A stretch of 64,000 bases of DNA from Chloroflexota bacterium (GTDB lineage Bacteria; Chloroflexota; Dehalococcoidia; Bin125): NCBI GenBank assembly GCA_028875225.1, contig JAPPFB010000011.1, positions 124,001 to 188,000 on the forward strand, given 5' to 3'. Below the pieces are notes generated by a model that saw nothing but the letters and a program-made list of their open reading frames with translations, made no database searches and was not told the origin of the DNA. Below are positions 1 through 12,188 of the stretch, piece by piece (the first letter of the stretch is position 1; every line of letters begins with the position of its first letter). The position numbers and the translations under genes were made by a program.

Positions 1-299
1 TCCTGTCCCGGCTCGTCGTCGGTTGCCGCCTGTTGCGCTGAATCCTGCCCGCGATCTTCGCCCGCGGAGTCCGACTGCTGCGATTGGTCGCCTTCGCCTG
101 TCTGATCCGCCGCTTGCCGCTGGCCCTGTTCGGATTGCCCCTGCGCCTGGGCTGCGGACTGTTGCGCGGACTCCGCGGCTGCCGGACGGAAGAACTCGTT
201 CGACTGCACATGCTGATTGGGATTGGATGAACCGCAAGCGAAGAGCGACACGGCCAGCAGGAGCACCGGGGCGGCAGCGAACATCCGGCGGATCGTCAC
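1..299 (-). CDS. Putative lipoprotein, 3' part outside the window
   Basis: The reading frame starts at GTG (299-297) and runs off the window edge after about 99 codons. The GTG overlaps the TGA of the upstream methyltransferase (GTGA), which supports this start. Residues 1-22 form a lipoprotein signal: a short Arg-containing head, a hydrophobic stretch and a lipobox ending LFAC, followed by GSS. The mature part seen is rich in Gln, Ser, Asp, Glu and Ala and looks disordered, as in linkers that tether a domain away from the membrane. The domain that would reveal its function lies beyond position 1, so none is assigned. Confidence 0.75.
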   Translation of the reverse strand, partial: MTIRRMFAAAPVLLLAVSLFACGSSNPNQHVQSNEFFRPAAAESAQQSAAQAQGQSEQGQRQAADQTGEGDQSQQSDSAGEDRGQDSAQQAATDDEPGQ

Positions 300-1132
300 G
301 GCGCCGCCTCGGCGATCACGATCAGGCGGTCTCCATCGCCAACCGGATCCAGATCCCAGGAGCCAAACCAGTCAACTGCACGTAGGCCCGCCTCGGCCAG
401 CAGACCGGTCATCTCGCCGGCGCCGAGATTGACTCGAAGCGGAAATCGCGCGACCGAGCGACGGACGAGTCCGTCCTCTTCGAGGGCGTCGTACTGATAG
501 GTGATCCAGGCAATCGGCAGGGCGCGGTCGAGCGCATCGCCGCAACGGCGATCCAGAGCCAGTTCCTGGCCGGCGCTCTTGGTGACCAGCGCTCCCGACT
601 CCGAGCGGCGCGACCACTCCACCTGCATGACCTGGGGCGCCGGCTCGATGTCATCGGGTCGAGGCGCGGTCCAGTCGATCAGCAGCCGTCCGCCGGAGGC
701 CAGATGTCGTTGCGCGGTGCGCAACGCACCAAGCTGATCTCTTCGTCGGAGCAGATGCTGAAATGTCGACAGGCCGAAGACGATGAGATCGAAGTCCTGC
801 GACAGCTCCAGGCAGCGCATGTCTGCGCGGAAGACGCGGACCCCGGCCTGCTGCATTTGCCGCTGTCCGGCGGCCAGCATCGCATCCGAGGAATCGACGG
901 CTGTCACATCGCATCCGTGTTCGGCGAGAGGGATGGCCAAGCGTCCGTTGCCCGAGCCGAGCTCGAGGACTCGCTGCCCCGGCGCACAGAGTTCAAGCAG
1001 CATGTCTGCGTCGTCGGTCAATCGGCCAAAATCGAGCTGATACCAGGGCGCGATCGCACGCAGCGCCCGTTCCTGATCGTCCGCCGACCAGTTGAGTGGA
1101 TCGTCCACGCGGCCTCCGCTCGCCCTCGGCAC
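296..1132 (-). CDS. Class I SAM-dependent methyltransferase
   Basis: The 278-residue product has the Rossmann-type SAM-binding motif I (VLELGSGNG, about residues 55-63), an acidic residue at the end of the next strand (AVDSSD) and a FRADMR segment typical of methyltransferase motif III. Methyl acceptor is unknown. The GTG at 1132 is preceded by TAGGCT 9 nt upstream, which could be a leaderless promoter. A second GTG at 1108 has GGAGG four bases before it and is a good alternative start, giving 270 residues. It is divergent from apt and overlaps the lipoprotein gene, so the two may be cotranscribed. Confidence 0.85.
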   Translation of the reverse strand: MPRASGGRVDDPLNWSADDQERALRAIAPWYQLDFGRLTDDADMLLELCAPGQRVLELGSGNGRLAIPLAEHGCDVTAVDSSDAMLAAGQRQMQQAGVRVFRADMRCLELSQDFDLIVFGLSTFQHLLRRRDQLGALRTAQRHLASGGRLLIDWTAPRPDDIEPAPQVMQVEWSRRSESGALVTKSAGQELALDRRCGDALDRALPIAWITYQYDALEEDGLVRRSVARFPLRVNLGAGEMTGLLAEAGLRAVDWFGSWDLDPVGDGDRLIVIAEAAP

Positions 1133-1141
1133 CTGAGGGCC

Positions 1142-1147
1142 AGCCTA
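1142..1147 (-). promoter_or_regulatory. Candidate -10 box (TAGGCT), methyltransferase gene
   Basis: Read on the minus strand, TAGGCT lies 9 nt before the GTG at 1132. It matches the TANNNT boxes found at the same distance before five other operon-first genes in this window. No clear -35 element is seen. Confidence 0.4.
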
Positions 1148-1192
1148 CCAGCGAAATGCGGCTCGACTGCGACTCGAATCCACGACCGCTAG

Positions 1193-1198
1193 TACGCT
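1193..1198 (+). promoter_or_regulatory. Candidate leaderless -10 box (TACGCT), apt operon
   Basis: TACGCT is followed by 6 nt and then the ATG of apt. No Shine-Dalgarno sequence fits in between, so transcription probably starts at or very near the A of the start codon. A -35 element is not obvious. Confidence 0.45.
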
Positions 1199-1204
1199 GA
1201 CCAC

Positions 1205-1735
1205 ATGACCGATACGCCAACGGCGCGCGACCTTGTCGCGCAATACATTCGCGCGATTCCGGACTTCCCGGAGCCGGGAATCCTGTTTCGCGACATTACT
1301 CCGCTCCTGGCTGAACCCGAGGCATTTTCGCAGGCGCTGGACTGGCTGACCGAACATTGCGAGGGCGCCGATGCGATCGTCGGCATCGAGTCCCGGGGCT
1401 TCATCCTCGGCGCGCCGATCGCGCAACGCCTGAGCTGTCCGTTCGTACCGATCCGCAAGGCGGGCAAGCTGCCGGCTGACACGATCGCGCGTTCGTACGA
1501 TCTCGAGTACGGATCCGCCACGATTGAAATGCACGCCGACGCGCTGGGTGACGGCGCGCGGATCGCGCTGGTCGACGATCTGCTCGCGACGGGCGGGACT
1601 GCCGAGGCATCGTTGCAACTGGTGCTCCAGACGGGCGCAGAGATTGCCACCGTCGCATTCTTGATTGAACTCGAAGCGCTCAACGGGCGTGAACGCCTGC
1701 ATCCGCAGGACATCGTCTCTTTGCTGGTCTATTGA
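1205..1735 (+). CDS. apt: Adenine phosphoribosyltransferase
   Basis: Converts adenine and PRPP to AMP and pyrophosphate. The 176-residue protein is of normal length and has the family N-terminal FPEPGILFRDITPLL segment (about residues 21-35), an ESRGF loop near residue 63 and the PRPP-binding motif LVDDLLATGGTA (about 122-133). It is the first gene of the operon that also holds the genes making adenine from methylthioadenosine (mtnP) and adenosine from SAH (ahcY), so its likely job here is recovery of adenine released by those reactions. The start is set by the upstream -10-like box and the absence of other in-frame starts. Confidence 0.96.
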   Translation: MTDTPTARDLVAQYIRAIPDFPEPGILFRDITPLLAEPEAFSQALDWLTEHCEGADAIVGIESRGFILGAPIAQRLSCPFVPIRKAGKLPADTIARSYDLEYGSATIEMHADALGDGARIALVDDLLATGGTAEASLQLVLQTGAEIATVAFLIELEALNGRERLHPQDIVSLLVY

Positions 1736-1753
1736 AACCGTGAGGACGCGCCA

Positions 1754-2632
1754 ATGACGAACCCACATCCGAGCGCACAACTGGCCGTGATCGGCGGCTC
1801 GGGGTTCTACCGGATGCCCGGCCTGAGTGATGTTGAAGGTTGGACTCCATCCACCCCGTTCGGAGACACCTCGGATGAGATCGTCATTGGCACATTGCAT
1901 GGCCGGCGGGTCGCTTTTGTGCCGCGACACGGCGTGGGACACCGGTTGATGCCCCACGAGATCCCGGTGCGGGCGAACATCTGGGCGCTGAAGGCGCTTG
2001 GCGTTCAGGGCATCATCGCTGTTTCAGCCGTCGGTTCGCTCAGGCAGGAGATTGTTCCCGGGCACATGGTGGTGCCGGATCAAATCATCGATCGCACGCG
2101 AGGCGGCCGGCCGACCACGTTCTTTGGCGACGGCATCGTGGTGCACGTGGGCTTTGCCGACCCGTTCTGCGCCGATCTGAGCAATCGACTGGTCGAGAGT
2201 GCCGGCCGCGTGGGCCAGACAGTCCACTCGGGCGGCGCGTACATCGCGATGGAAGGGCCGCTGTTCAGCACCAGAGCGGAGTCGCACCTGTATCGCTCGT
2301 GGGACGCGTCAATCATCGGCATGACCGCCGTTCCCGAAGCCAAACTGGCGCGAGAGGCGGAGATTGCGTACGCGATGCTGGCCACAGCCACCGACTACGA
2401 CGTCTGGCACGAGTCGGAAGCCGACGTGACGGCTGCCGCGGTCGCGGAGATCGTGGCCCAGAACGTTCAGTCGGCCCAGCGGATCATCGCCGATCTCACC
2501 GAGCGCCTGCCGGATGACTGGACATCAAGCGCAAATGGAGCGCTGTTCGGCGCGATCATGACCGATCCTCGGCGGATCCCGGAAGCAACGCTGGAACGAT
2601 ATGCCTTGCTGATCGAAGGTCGATTGACGTGA
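1754..2632 (+). CDS. mtnP: 5'-methylthioadenosine phosphorylase
   Basis: Phosphorolysis of methylthioadenosine to adenine and methylthioribose-1-phosphate. The 292-residue protein belongs to the PNP/MTAP family: phosphate-binding GGSG (14-17), PRHG (57-60), the purine-site segment MEGPLFSTRAES (166-177), GMTAVPEA (189-196) and TDYD (213-216). These match MTA phosphorylases better than plain purine nucleoside phosphorylases, but residues alone cannot exclude wider nucleoside specificity. Its TGA overlaps the GTG of the kinase gene (GTGA). Adenine produced would feed apt just upstream. Confidence 0.9.
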   Translation: MTNPHPSAQLAVIGGSGFYRMPGLSDVEGWTPSTPFGDTSDEIVIGTLHGRRVAFVPRHGVGHRLMPHEIPVRANIWALKALGVQGIIAVSAVGSLRQEIVPGHMVVPDQIIDRTRGGRPTTFFGDGIVVHVGFADPFCADLSNRLVESAGRVGQTVHSGGAYIAMEGPLFSTRAESHLYRSWDASIIGMTAVPEAKLAREAEIAYAMLATATDYDVWHESEADVTAAAVAEIVAQNVQSAQRIIADLTERLPDDWTSSANGALFGAIMTDPRRIPEATLERYALLIEGRLT

Positions 2633-3567
2633 CCGTCGATCTGGCGGTCGTCGGGGCGATTGCGCTCGATGAGATCCACAGCCAGGCCGGGGACATTGAC
2701 CAACTGCTGGGCGGCTCGGCGGTGTACGCCAGTCTGGCTGCATCGATGTTGTCCCGCGCGGCGCCAATCTCGGTTGTTGGCGACGATTTCGAGATGGGAC
2801 TCCTGGATCCACTGATTGATCGTGGAGTGAGTCTCGACGGGATTGAACATACCGTTGGTCCCAACTTCCGCTGGGGCTGTCGATACTCGTCTGACGGCGA
2901 CGTTCGTGAAACGCTGTACACGCGGGCGGGCGTCTACGATACGCATCCGATCGTCGTTGAGCAGTCGATACGGCGCGCCCCGTACGTGTTGCTGACCGCC
3001 GGTAACCCGAGTCAGAATCATCGGGCGATGACGCAGATGATCGAGCCGACGCTGGTCGCCATTGACACGATCGAACGTGAGGTGGCCGAGCGCCGTGAGG
3101 AGTTTCGCGAACAGCTTCGCTACGCGGACATCGTTTCCATCAACACGCTGGAAGCCGCTCACCTGGTCCAGTGGCAGGGTGAGCAAACTGATCCCGGACT
3201 GCCGGCGGCCGCCTGGAGCGAGATTCGTTCGTTGGGGCCGTCGGTGTTCATTCACAAGAAGGCATCGCAGGGCGTCGAGATCTTCCAGGGAGATCTGCTG
3301 ACGAAAGTCAGCGCCGTGCCGGACATCAATGTGATCGACCCGACCGGGGCCGGCGACGCGTTCATCGGCGCATTGCTGAGCGCCGTCTCGAGAGGGTGCG
3401 ATCTGGTCGAAGGCGCGGTCTGGGGCTGTGCCGCGGCGTCATTCGCGATTGAGCAGTTCGGCATCGACGGCATCTGTTTGGCGACCCGCGAATCAGTGGC
3501 CGACAGAATATCGTTGATCACGATTGACGATGCTCCCGCCGCGACGCCATTCCTGTCGAGCCGCTAA
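2629..3567 (+). CDS. PfkB/ribokinase-family kinase
   Basis: The 312-residue protein has the PfkB N-terminal GGSAVYASLAA segment (28-38) and the C-terminal signature DPTGAGDAF (237-245) with catalytic Asp243. Substrate is not known. From memory, kinases of this type occur beside mtnP in other bacteria. The operon setting makes adenosine (from AhcY) or a methylthioribose-derived sugar reasonable guesses, since adenosine kinases belong to this fold, but nothing in the sequence proves either. It starts with GTG overlapping the mtnP stop. Confidence 0.85.
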   Translation: MTVDLAVVGAIALDEIHSQAGDIDQLLGGSAVYASLAASMLSRAAPISVVGDDFEMGLLDPLIDRGVSLDGIEHTVGPNFRWGCRYSSDGDVRETLYTRAGVYDTHPIVVEQSIRRAPYVLLTAGNPSQNHRAMTQMIEPTLVAIDTIEREVAERREEFREQLRYADIVSINTLEAAHLVQWQGEQTDPGLPAAAWSEIRSLGPSVFIHKKASQGVEIFQGDLLTKVSAVPDINVIDPTGAGDAFIGALLSAVSRGCDLVEGAVWGCAAASFAIEQFGIDGICLATRESVADRISLITIDDAPAATPFLSSR

Positions 3568-3577
3568 CGTTTCCGCC

Positions 3578-6947
<3,370 letters not shown>

Positions 6948-6954
6948 CGGGACC

Positions 6955-7353
6955 TTAGCGCTTGGTGTACTGGGGTGCCTTGCGAGCTCGTTTGAGGCCC
7001 GGCTTCTTGCGTTCCTTGGCCCTCGGATCGCGGGTCAGCATTCCTGCCTGACGCAGCGGGCGGCGCAGCGTCTCGTCGCTGGCGAGGAGCGCCCGGGCAA
7101 TTCCCAGGCGGATCGCACCGGCCCAGCCGTTGATGCCACCGCCGGAACAGCGGACCACCGCCGAGAAGCTGTTCTGCATGCCGGTGTGCCGCAGCGGCTC
7201 TTCGATCATGCGGCGTTGCTCCGGTCGCCGGAAGAGATCGTTGGCGTCTTTGCCATTAATCGTGATCTGGCCGTTGCCGGGGTAGAGGCGGACGCGGGCG
7301 ATGGAGGTCTTTCGGCGTCCCAATCCGTAGTAGTAGTGTCCTGCAGTGGTCAT
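6955..7353 (-). CDS. rpsI: 30S ribosomal protein S9
   Basis: The 132-residue protein has the normal S9 form: YYGLGRRKTSIARVRL near the N terminus, GGGINGWAGAIRLGIARAL in the middle and the conserved C terminus ending APQYTKR, whose last Arg contacts P-site tRNA. It follows rplM by 3 bp and is the last gene of the long translation run. Confidence 0.97.
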   Translation of the reverse strand: MTTAGHYYYGLGRRKTSIARVRLYPGNGQITINGKDANDLFRRPEQRRMIEEPLRHTGMQNSFSAVVRCSGGGINGWAGAIRLGIARALLASDETLRRPLRQAGMLTRDPRAKERKKPGLKRARKAPQYTKR

Positions 7354-7356
7354 CGG

Positions 7357-7794
7357 TTACTCCGCTTCCGGCGCAACCGCGCCAGCGAACTGTCCGGCGT
7401 GGGGATGATCGGCGCCGGCATAGACGCGGAGGTGCCGGTACTGCGTCCGTCCCAGGCGGTTCTTGGGCAGCATGCCGCGCACGGCGTGCTCGATCACGCG
7501 CTCCGGTCGCTTGGCCAGCATGTCCTTGAGCGTGGTCTCCTTGAGATTGCCCAGGTGTCCGGAATGCCGGTAGTACATCTTCTGTTCGAGCTTGCGGCCA
7601 CTGACCGCGACTTTGCCCGCATTGACGACGACGACGTAGTCGCCGATGTCCTGGGAAGGATGGAAGGCCGGCTTGTGCTTGCCGCGCAGCAAGGTGGCGA
7701 CTTCAGTCGCCAGGCGGCCCAGTGGTCTGTCGGCTGCGTCGATCAGATGCCACGCGCGGGGCACCTGGTGTGATCCGAGAACAGTGGTTGACAT
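7357..7794 (-). CDS. rplM: 50S ribosomal protein L13
   Basis: The 145-residue protein has the L13 hallmarks: [19 protein letters not shown], the [11 protein letters not shown] segment and [13 protein letters not shown]. Length is normal. The rplM-rpsI pair is conserved across bacteria, here placed after truA as in many Gram-positive-type genomes. Confidence 0.97.
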   Translation of the reverse strand: MSTTVLGSHQVPRAWHLIDAADRPLGRLATEVATLLRGKHKPAFHPSQDIGDYVVVVNAGKVAVSGRKLEQKMYYRHSGHLGNLKETTLKDMLAKRPERVIEHAVRGMLPKNRLGRTQYRHLRVYAGADHPHAGQFAGAVAPEAE

Positions 7795-7839
7795 CCTGCG
7801 ATCTCCCTCAACGTCCCTCTGGTTGGCCCGCTGGTCGGT

Positions 7840-8631
7840 TCAGGGGCAATGGTGGTGGTTGAACATGTGTGTGTCGAACAGGGGCGGCTGGTATTCGACG
7901 GCGGTCAGACTGAGACCGCAGGCAGGAGCGGTCGGCCCCATTGAGCCAGGTCTGGCGCGTTCGAATTGCCGCATGAGTTCCTCCAGGCCAACCCGGCCGC
8001 GAGCGACCTCGACGACCGCTCCGACCATCCGACGTACCTGGTGTTGCAGGAACGAATCGGCCCGCACGCTGATGTGACAGGAATGGTCGCCGATGGCCAG
8101 TGTTGCTTCGTGCAACGTCCGGCTGGTGCTTCGCGCTTCCGTCGGCGGCGTGAACGCCGCGAAGTCGTGGTCGCCGACCAGGATCGACAGCGCGGCTCTT
8201 GCCATCTCGTGGTCGAAGGGAGGCGGCACGATCCAAGCTCGGCGTACCCACAACGGCTGGCGCCGGTTCGAGACTCGGAGTACGTAGGTGTAGGTCCGAG
8301 ACAGGGCATCCCGGCGCGGGTCGAACGCGTCGTTGGTCGGAACTGCGTCCTGCACCGCGGCTGATTGCGGCAGAAAGTGATTCAGGCCGCTGATCCAGCG
8401 GTGAGCCGGCATCGACTCGGCCGATCTGCTCGTGACGAACGAGGCGACCTGGCCGGCGGCGTGGACGCCGGCGTCGGTGCGGCCGGCCATCGAGACCTGT
8501 ACGGAGCAACCAGTCAATGACTGGATGGCCGATTGCAGCGCACCCTGGACCGTCAACTGATTTGGCTGCCATTGCGACCCTGCGAACTCCGTACCGTCGT
8601 ATTGGAGCAGAAGCGCCCACCGCTGGCTCAC
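7840..8631 (-). CDS. truA: tRNA pseudouridine(38-40) synthase
   Basis: Modifies uridines 38-40 in the tRNA anticodon arm. The 263-residue protein has the catalytic motif AGRTDAGVHA with Asp53, the SRTYTYVL block near residue 110, DFAAFT near 158 and FLQHQVRRMVGAVV near 195-208. Start is GTG at 8631, 15 nt after the rplQ stop. The position between rplQ and rplM is a common bacterial arrangement. Confidence 0.95.
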   Translation of the reverse strand: MSQRWALLLQYDGTEFAGSQWQPNQLTVQGALQSAIQSLTGCSVQVSMAGRTDAGVHAAGQVASFVTSRSAESMPAHRWISGLNHFLPQSAAVQDAVPTNDAFDPRRDALSRTYTYVLRVSNRRQPLWVRRAWIVPPPFDHEMARAALSILVGDHDFAAFTPPTEARSTSRTLHEATLAIGDHSCHISVRADSFLQHQVRRMVGAVVEVARGRVGLEELMRQFERARPGSMGPTAPACGLSLTAVEYQPPLFDTHMFNHHHCP

Positions 8632-8646
8632 TGCCCTGATCTCGAC

Positions 8647-9051
8647 CTATTCGTCCTGTGGCTCGTCAGCGGATTCTTCTGCAGCTTCAGGGGCAGCGCG
8701 TTCGACGAGCTCGATGTGAGCCATCTGCGCGCCATCGCCGCGGCGTGGTCCGAGCTTGATGATCCGGGTGTATCCGCCGTTTCGCTCGGCAAAGCGTGGG
8801 GCGATGTCGTCGAACAGGGTGCGCAGCACCTTGCGATCGGTGAGCACCGCTCCGGCCTGGCGCCGTGCGTGCAGATCGCCGCGCTTGCCCAGGGTAATCA
8901 TTTTTTCGGCCACCGGGCGGATCGTCTTCGCCTTGGCCTCGGTCGTCACGATTGCCTCGTGGCGCAACAGATCAGTGACCTGGTTGCGTACGAGTGCGGA
9001 ACGATGCGATCGGCTGCGACTCAGGCCGCGCCCGCTTTTTCGATGCCTCAT
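8647..9051 (-). CDS. rplQ: 50S ribosomal protein L17
   Basis: The first ~115 residues are a standard L17: [17 protein letters not shown], the [11 protein letters not shown] helix and the [14 protein letters not shown] block. The last ~17 residues form an acidic Glu/Asp/Ala tail not found in typical L17. The gene follows rpoA as usual. Confidence 0.96.
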   Translation of the reverse strand: MRHRKSGRGLSRSRSHRSALVRNQVTDLLRHEAIVTTEAKAKTIRPVAEKMITLGKRGDLHARRQAGAVLTDRKVLRTLFDDIAPRFAERNGGYTRIIKLGPRRGDGAQMAHIELVERAAPEAAEESADEPQDE

Positions 9052-9108
9052 CGTCGACTCCTGCGGTCGCTGTCGGGCAACAGTGAATGCTGCTGCCCGC
9101 CTGCCTGG

Positions 9109-10278
9109 TTATTCGTCAACACTGCTGCCTGCCTCACGCAACGCCTCGAGCAATGCGGCGCCCAGCGATCCGGTGATCTCCGGATCCTCCTCACCGCCGA
9201 CGGCCGGCTCTGCTTCGTCCGTTGAGGCGGCAGCAAGTGATGGCACTGCAGATGGTTCTTCGGGCACCGGCGGCAGGGTGGTCAGGGTCTCCTCGCTGCT
9301 CGGGGCAAACACGCCGTCGCGGGCTCGTCGAACCCGTGGATCGTCTTCGTCAATCAGGTTGAGCTCGAGCAGCTTGTCAATCAGCTCGATGTAGGACTTC
9401 TCGCCGAAGTTGCGGAGGGTGAGCAGTTCGTCGTCGCTCTTCTCGAGAATCTGGCCGACCAGCATCAGCCCGCTCCGTTTGAGGCAGTTGTGCGCCCGCA
9501 CGGAGAGCGCCAGCTCCTCAATCGGCATGTCGTACTGCTCGGCGGTCAGCCCCACGCGGGCGTGCGCGGGCAGTTGTCGAGCGGTGATTGGCTGTCCCAT
9601 CGTCTCGAACAGTTCGAGTTCGGTACGCAACGAACGCGCCGCCGACTGAACGGCGTCCATGCCGGTGATCGTGCCATCGGTCCAGGTTTCGATCAGCAGC
9701 TGTTCATACTCGCTGCCGCGTCCCCCGGATGCCGGAAGCACTTCGTAGGAGACTTTGCGCACCGGCGTGAAGACTGCGTCGAGCGGAATCACACCGAGCA
9801 GATGCTCGCCGTTCTGGCTGCGTTCGGAAGGCTGGAAACCGAATCCGGTTTCAACATCCATGACCACATCAAGGCGTCCATCGTCGCCGTCGAGGGTTGC
9901 CAGATAGAGATCGGGGTTGACGATCTTGTAGTCGCCGGGAACCTCGATATCGCCGGCGGTGATGCGCGAGGCGCCGGTGACGTTCAGGTGCATCTCGGCC
10001 GGACGGTCGGCGATGGCGTGAATGCGAATCTCACGCAGATTGAGGAGGAACTCGGTGGTGTCCTCTTTCATCTCGGGGATGGTGGAGAATTCGTGCTGGA
10101 CCTGGTCAATCCGCACGGAAGTGATGGCAGCGCCGCGGATTCCGCTGAGCAGGACGCGCCGCATGGCATTGCCCACGGTGTGCGCGAACCCGCGTCTGAG
10201 CGGCTCGACCGCGATGCGGACGTAGTCGTCGCGCTCTTCTTCGATCGAGAGATTGGGAGTATCGGTAGCCAGGATCAC
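9109..10278 (-). CDS. rpoA: RNA polymerase alpha subunit with extended acidic tail
   Basis: The 389-residue protein contains the N-terminal assembly domain (GNAMRRVLLSGIRGAAI near 36-52, dimerisation and beta contact) and the C-terminal DNA/activator-binding domain (ELALSVRAHNCLKRSG near 255-270, TLRNFGEKSY near 287-296). A typical alpha ends soon after residue 315-320. Here about 70 more residues follow, rich in Glu, Pro, Ala and Ser, ending in a helix-like LGAALLEALREAG segment. The tail has no recognised domain and could be a docking arm for partners. Confidence 0.96.
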   Translation of the reverse strand: MILATDTPNLSIEEERDDYVRIAVEPLRRGFAHTVGNAMRRVLLSGIRGAAITSVRIDQVQHEFSTIPEMKEDTTEFLLNLREIRIHAIADRPAEMHLNVTGASRITAGDIEVPGDYKIVNPDLYLATLDGDDGRLDVVMDVETGFGFQPSERSQNGEHLLGVIPLDAVFTPVRKVSYEVLPASGGRGSEYEQLLIETWTDGTITGMDAVQSAARSLRTELELFETMGQPITARQLPAHARVGLTAEQYDMPIEELALSVRAHNCLKRSGLMLVGQILEKSDDELLTLRNFGEKSYIELIDKLLELNLIDEDDPRVRRARDGVFAPSSEETLTTLPPVPEEPSAVPSLAAASTDEAEPAVGGEEDPEITGSLGAALLEALREAGSSVDE

Positions 10279-10326
10279 GTTGTCGTGTCCCTCCCTGGGA
10301 CTGTGGTTTGAGGTCGGTTGCCGGAC

Positions 10327-10953
10327 TTAGCGCGAGTAGTACTCGACGATGGCGTTTTCATCGACCCGCATATCGATGTCTTCGCGGGCGGGGACAGCGG
10401 TGAGCTCGCCCTCCAGCTGAATCGGGTCGATGCGCAGCCAACCGGGCACTTCGCGGGAGCCCTGCCAGGTCCGCGCCATTTCGTAGAACTTGCTCTTGCG
10501 GCCGCGCTCGGTCCAGCCGATTTTGTCGCCGATGCGGGTTTCGATCGACGGGACGCTGGCCTTGCGCTCGTTCAACGCGATGTGGCCATGGTTGACGAGC
10601 TGCCGGGCCTGGGCCCGCGATTCGGCAATGCCGAGTCGGTAGACCACGTTATCGAGACGCAGTTCCAGCATCTGCAGCAGGTTTTCACCGGTTGCGCCCG
10701 GGCGTCGGTTGGCCTCGGCGAACATGCGCTGGAACTGACGCTCGAGGACGCCGTAACTCTTGCGCACCTTCTGCTTTTCCTTGAGGCGATCGCCGTAGTC
10801 GGAGATCTTGCGCCGGCGCGGCGACCGCTGGCCCGGAGGTTGATTACGCCGGTCGATGGCGCATTTCGGACCAACGCAGCGTTCACCCTTGAGCATCAGT
10901 TTTTCGCCGGCGCGTCGGCAGATTCGGCAGACGGGTCCGGTGTATCGAGCCAT
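10327..10953 (-). CDS. rpsD: 30S ribosomal protein S4, zinc-binding type
   Basis: I chose the ATG at 10953 (MARYTGPVC), the conserved S4 N terminus, giving 208 residues. The open frame extends upstream into rpsK, but that part is a shadow. Cys9, Cys12, Cys26 and Cys31 form the four-Cys zinc site of the C+ type. The S4 RNA-binding domain is seen at about 95-155 (LDNVVYRLGIAESRAQARQLVNHGHI region). S4 also binds early in 30S assembly and represses its own operon in several bacteria; no leader site was identified here. Confidence 0.96.
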   Translation of the reverse strand: MARYTGPVCRICRRAGEKLMLKGERCVGPKCAIDRRNQPPGQRSPRRRKISDYGDRLKEKQKVRKSYGVLERQFQRMFAEANRRPGATGENLLQMLELRLDNVVYRLGIAESRAQARQLVNHGHIALNERKASVPSIETRIGDKIGWTERGRKSKFYEMARTWQGSREVPGWLRIDPIQLEGELTAVPAREDIDMRVDENAIVEYYSR

Positions 10954-11020
10954 TGGCGCTTCTCTCTGTCCGTCGGAGTGGTTGGGTGTCGTTGCTCGTA
11001 TCTGGGAAGTGATTGACTCG

Positions 11021-11419
11021 CTATACGCGTCGCCGCTTGCGCGGTCGACAGCCGTTGTGCGGGATCGGAGTGACGTCGCGAATGGAGAGCAGTGTGAGTC
11101 CTTGAGCCTGGAGCGCGCGGACGGCCGACTCACGACCCTGTCCGGGCCCTTTGACGTAGACGTCGACCTGGCGCATGCCGTGCCCCATCGCCTTTTGCGC
11201 CGCGTCTTCGGCGGCAAGCTGGGCGGCAAATGGCGTGCCCTTGCGCGAGCCTCGGGTGGCCGAGGTGCTGCCCGCCGAGGCCCAGGCAACGGGATTGCCG
11301 GCCAGGTCGGTCATCGTGATGATGGTGTTGTTGTAGGTCGACTGAATGTATGCCCGGCCGTGCGGCACGCTCTTGCGTTCGCGTCGGCGTCGGCTGCGCT
11401 CTCGTCGTTGACTGCTCAT
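11021..11419 (-). CDS. rpsK: 30S ribosomal protein S11
   Basis: The 132-residue protein carries the S11 core: [38 protein letters not shown], and the C-terminal [18 protein letters not shown]. The N terminus is Arg-rich. It lies between rpsM and rpsD as expected. Confidence 0.97.
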   Translation of the reverse strand: MSSQRRERSRRRRERKSVPHGRAYIQSTYNNTIITMTDLAGNPVAWASAGSTSATRGSRKGTPFAAQLAAEDAAQKAMGHGMRQVDVYVKGPGQGRESAVRALQAQGLTLLSIRDVTPIPHNGCRPRKRRRV

Positions 11420-11438
11420 GCCGTTCCCCTCCTCTGAC

Positions 11439-11819
11439 CTAGCGCTTCACCGCGCGACGGCGGCCGGCGACGGTCTTCTTGGCGCCGCGTCGCGTGCGGG
11501 CATTGGTTCTGGTGCGCTGGCCGCGCATGGGTAGATTGCGACGATGACGTTGACCTCGGTAGCAGTTGATGTCGATCAGGCGCTGGACATTGCCTCGAAC
11601 GACCCGGCGCAGATCTCCTTCCACGAGGTAGTCGCGGTCAACCACCTCACGGATTCGCGCCAGTTCGGCGTCGGACAGATCACGAATGCGTTGGTCGGGA
11701 TCGATGTTGGCTTTGTCGACGATCTCCCTGGCGCGCGTGGCTCCGATGCCGTAGATGTAGCGCAGCGCATAGGGCGCCTTCTTGTTGTCAGGGACATCAA
11801 CGCCAGAGATTCTCGCCAT
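11439..11819 (-). CDS. rpsM: 30S ribosomal protein S13
   Basis: The 126-residue protein matches S13: [26 protein letters not shown] at the start, then the [25 protein letters not shown] region and a basic C terminus that reaches the P site. The upstream 62-bp gap to infA is too short for rpmJ, which usually sits here. Confidence 0.97.
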   Translation of the reverse strand: MARISGVDVPDNKKAPYALRYIYGIGATRAREIVDKANIDPDQRIRDLSDAELARIREVVDRDYLVEGDLRRVVRGNVQRLIDINCYRGQRHRRNLPMRGQRTRTNARTRRGAKKTVAGRRRAVKR

Positions 11820-11881
11820 TCTCCGGTTCCTCTCGCCTGCGGCTTCAGTCTTGGGAGGGAGCGCTCGACTCCCGGATTCGA

Positions 11882-12169
11882 CTAGCTCTTGAATCGATAG
11901 ACGACGCGCCCACGGGTCAGGTCGTACTCGGACAGTTCGACGAGGACACGGTCACCGCGTAGCACTCGAATGTGGTGTTGCCTCATTTTTCCGGCCAGGT
12001 GGGCCAACACCTCGTGGCCGTTGGGTAGCTCGACCCTGAATGTGGCGTTGGGCAGCAGTTCCTTGACGACGCCCTCGACCTCGATCTTGTCCTGCTTCGG
12101 CGGCGGCGAGGGCGCCGGTGCGCGCCTGGGTCGCCGTCCCGATCCGGTGTTTCGATTTCTCGCCACCAA
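11882..12169 (-). CDS. infA: Translation initiation factor IF-1, N-terminally extended
   Basis: The OB-fold core (about residues 27-95: [54 protein letters not shown]) is standard. The usual protein is about 72 residues; here some 24 extra residues rich in Arg and Pro precede it. An internal start near the core is not evident (no Met or Val just before KIEVEG), so the extension looks genuine. It sits between map and rpsM. Confidence 0.94.
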   Translation of the reverse strand: MVARNRNTGSGRRPRRAPAPSPPPKQDKIEVEGVVKELLPNATFRVELPNGHEVLAHLAGKMRQHHIRVLRGDRVLVELSEYDLTRGRVVYRFKS

Positions 12170-12188
12170 GCCTCCGTTGCTTGCCTAC

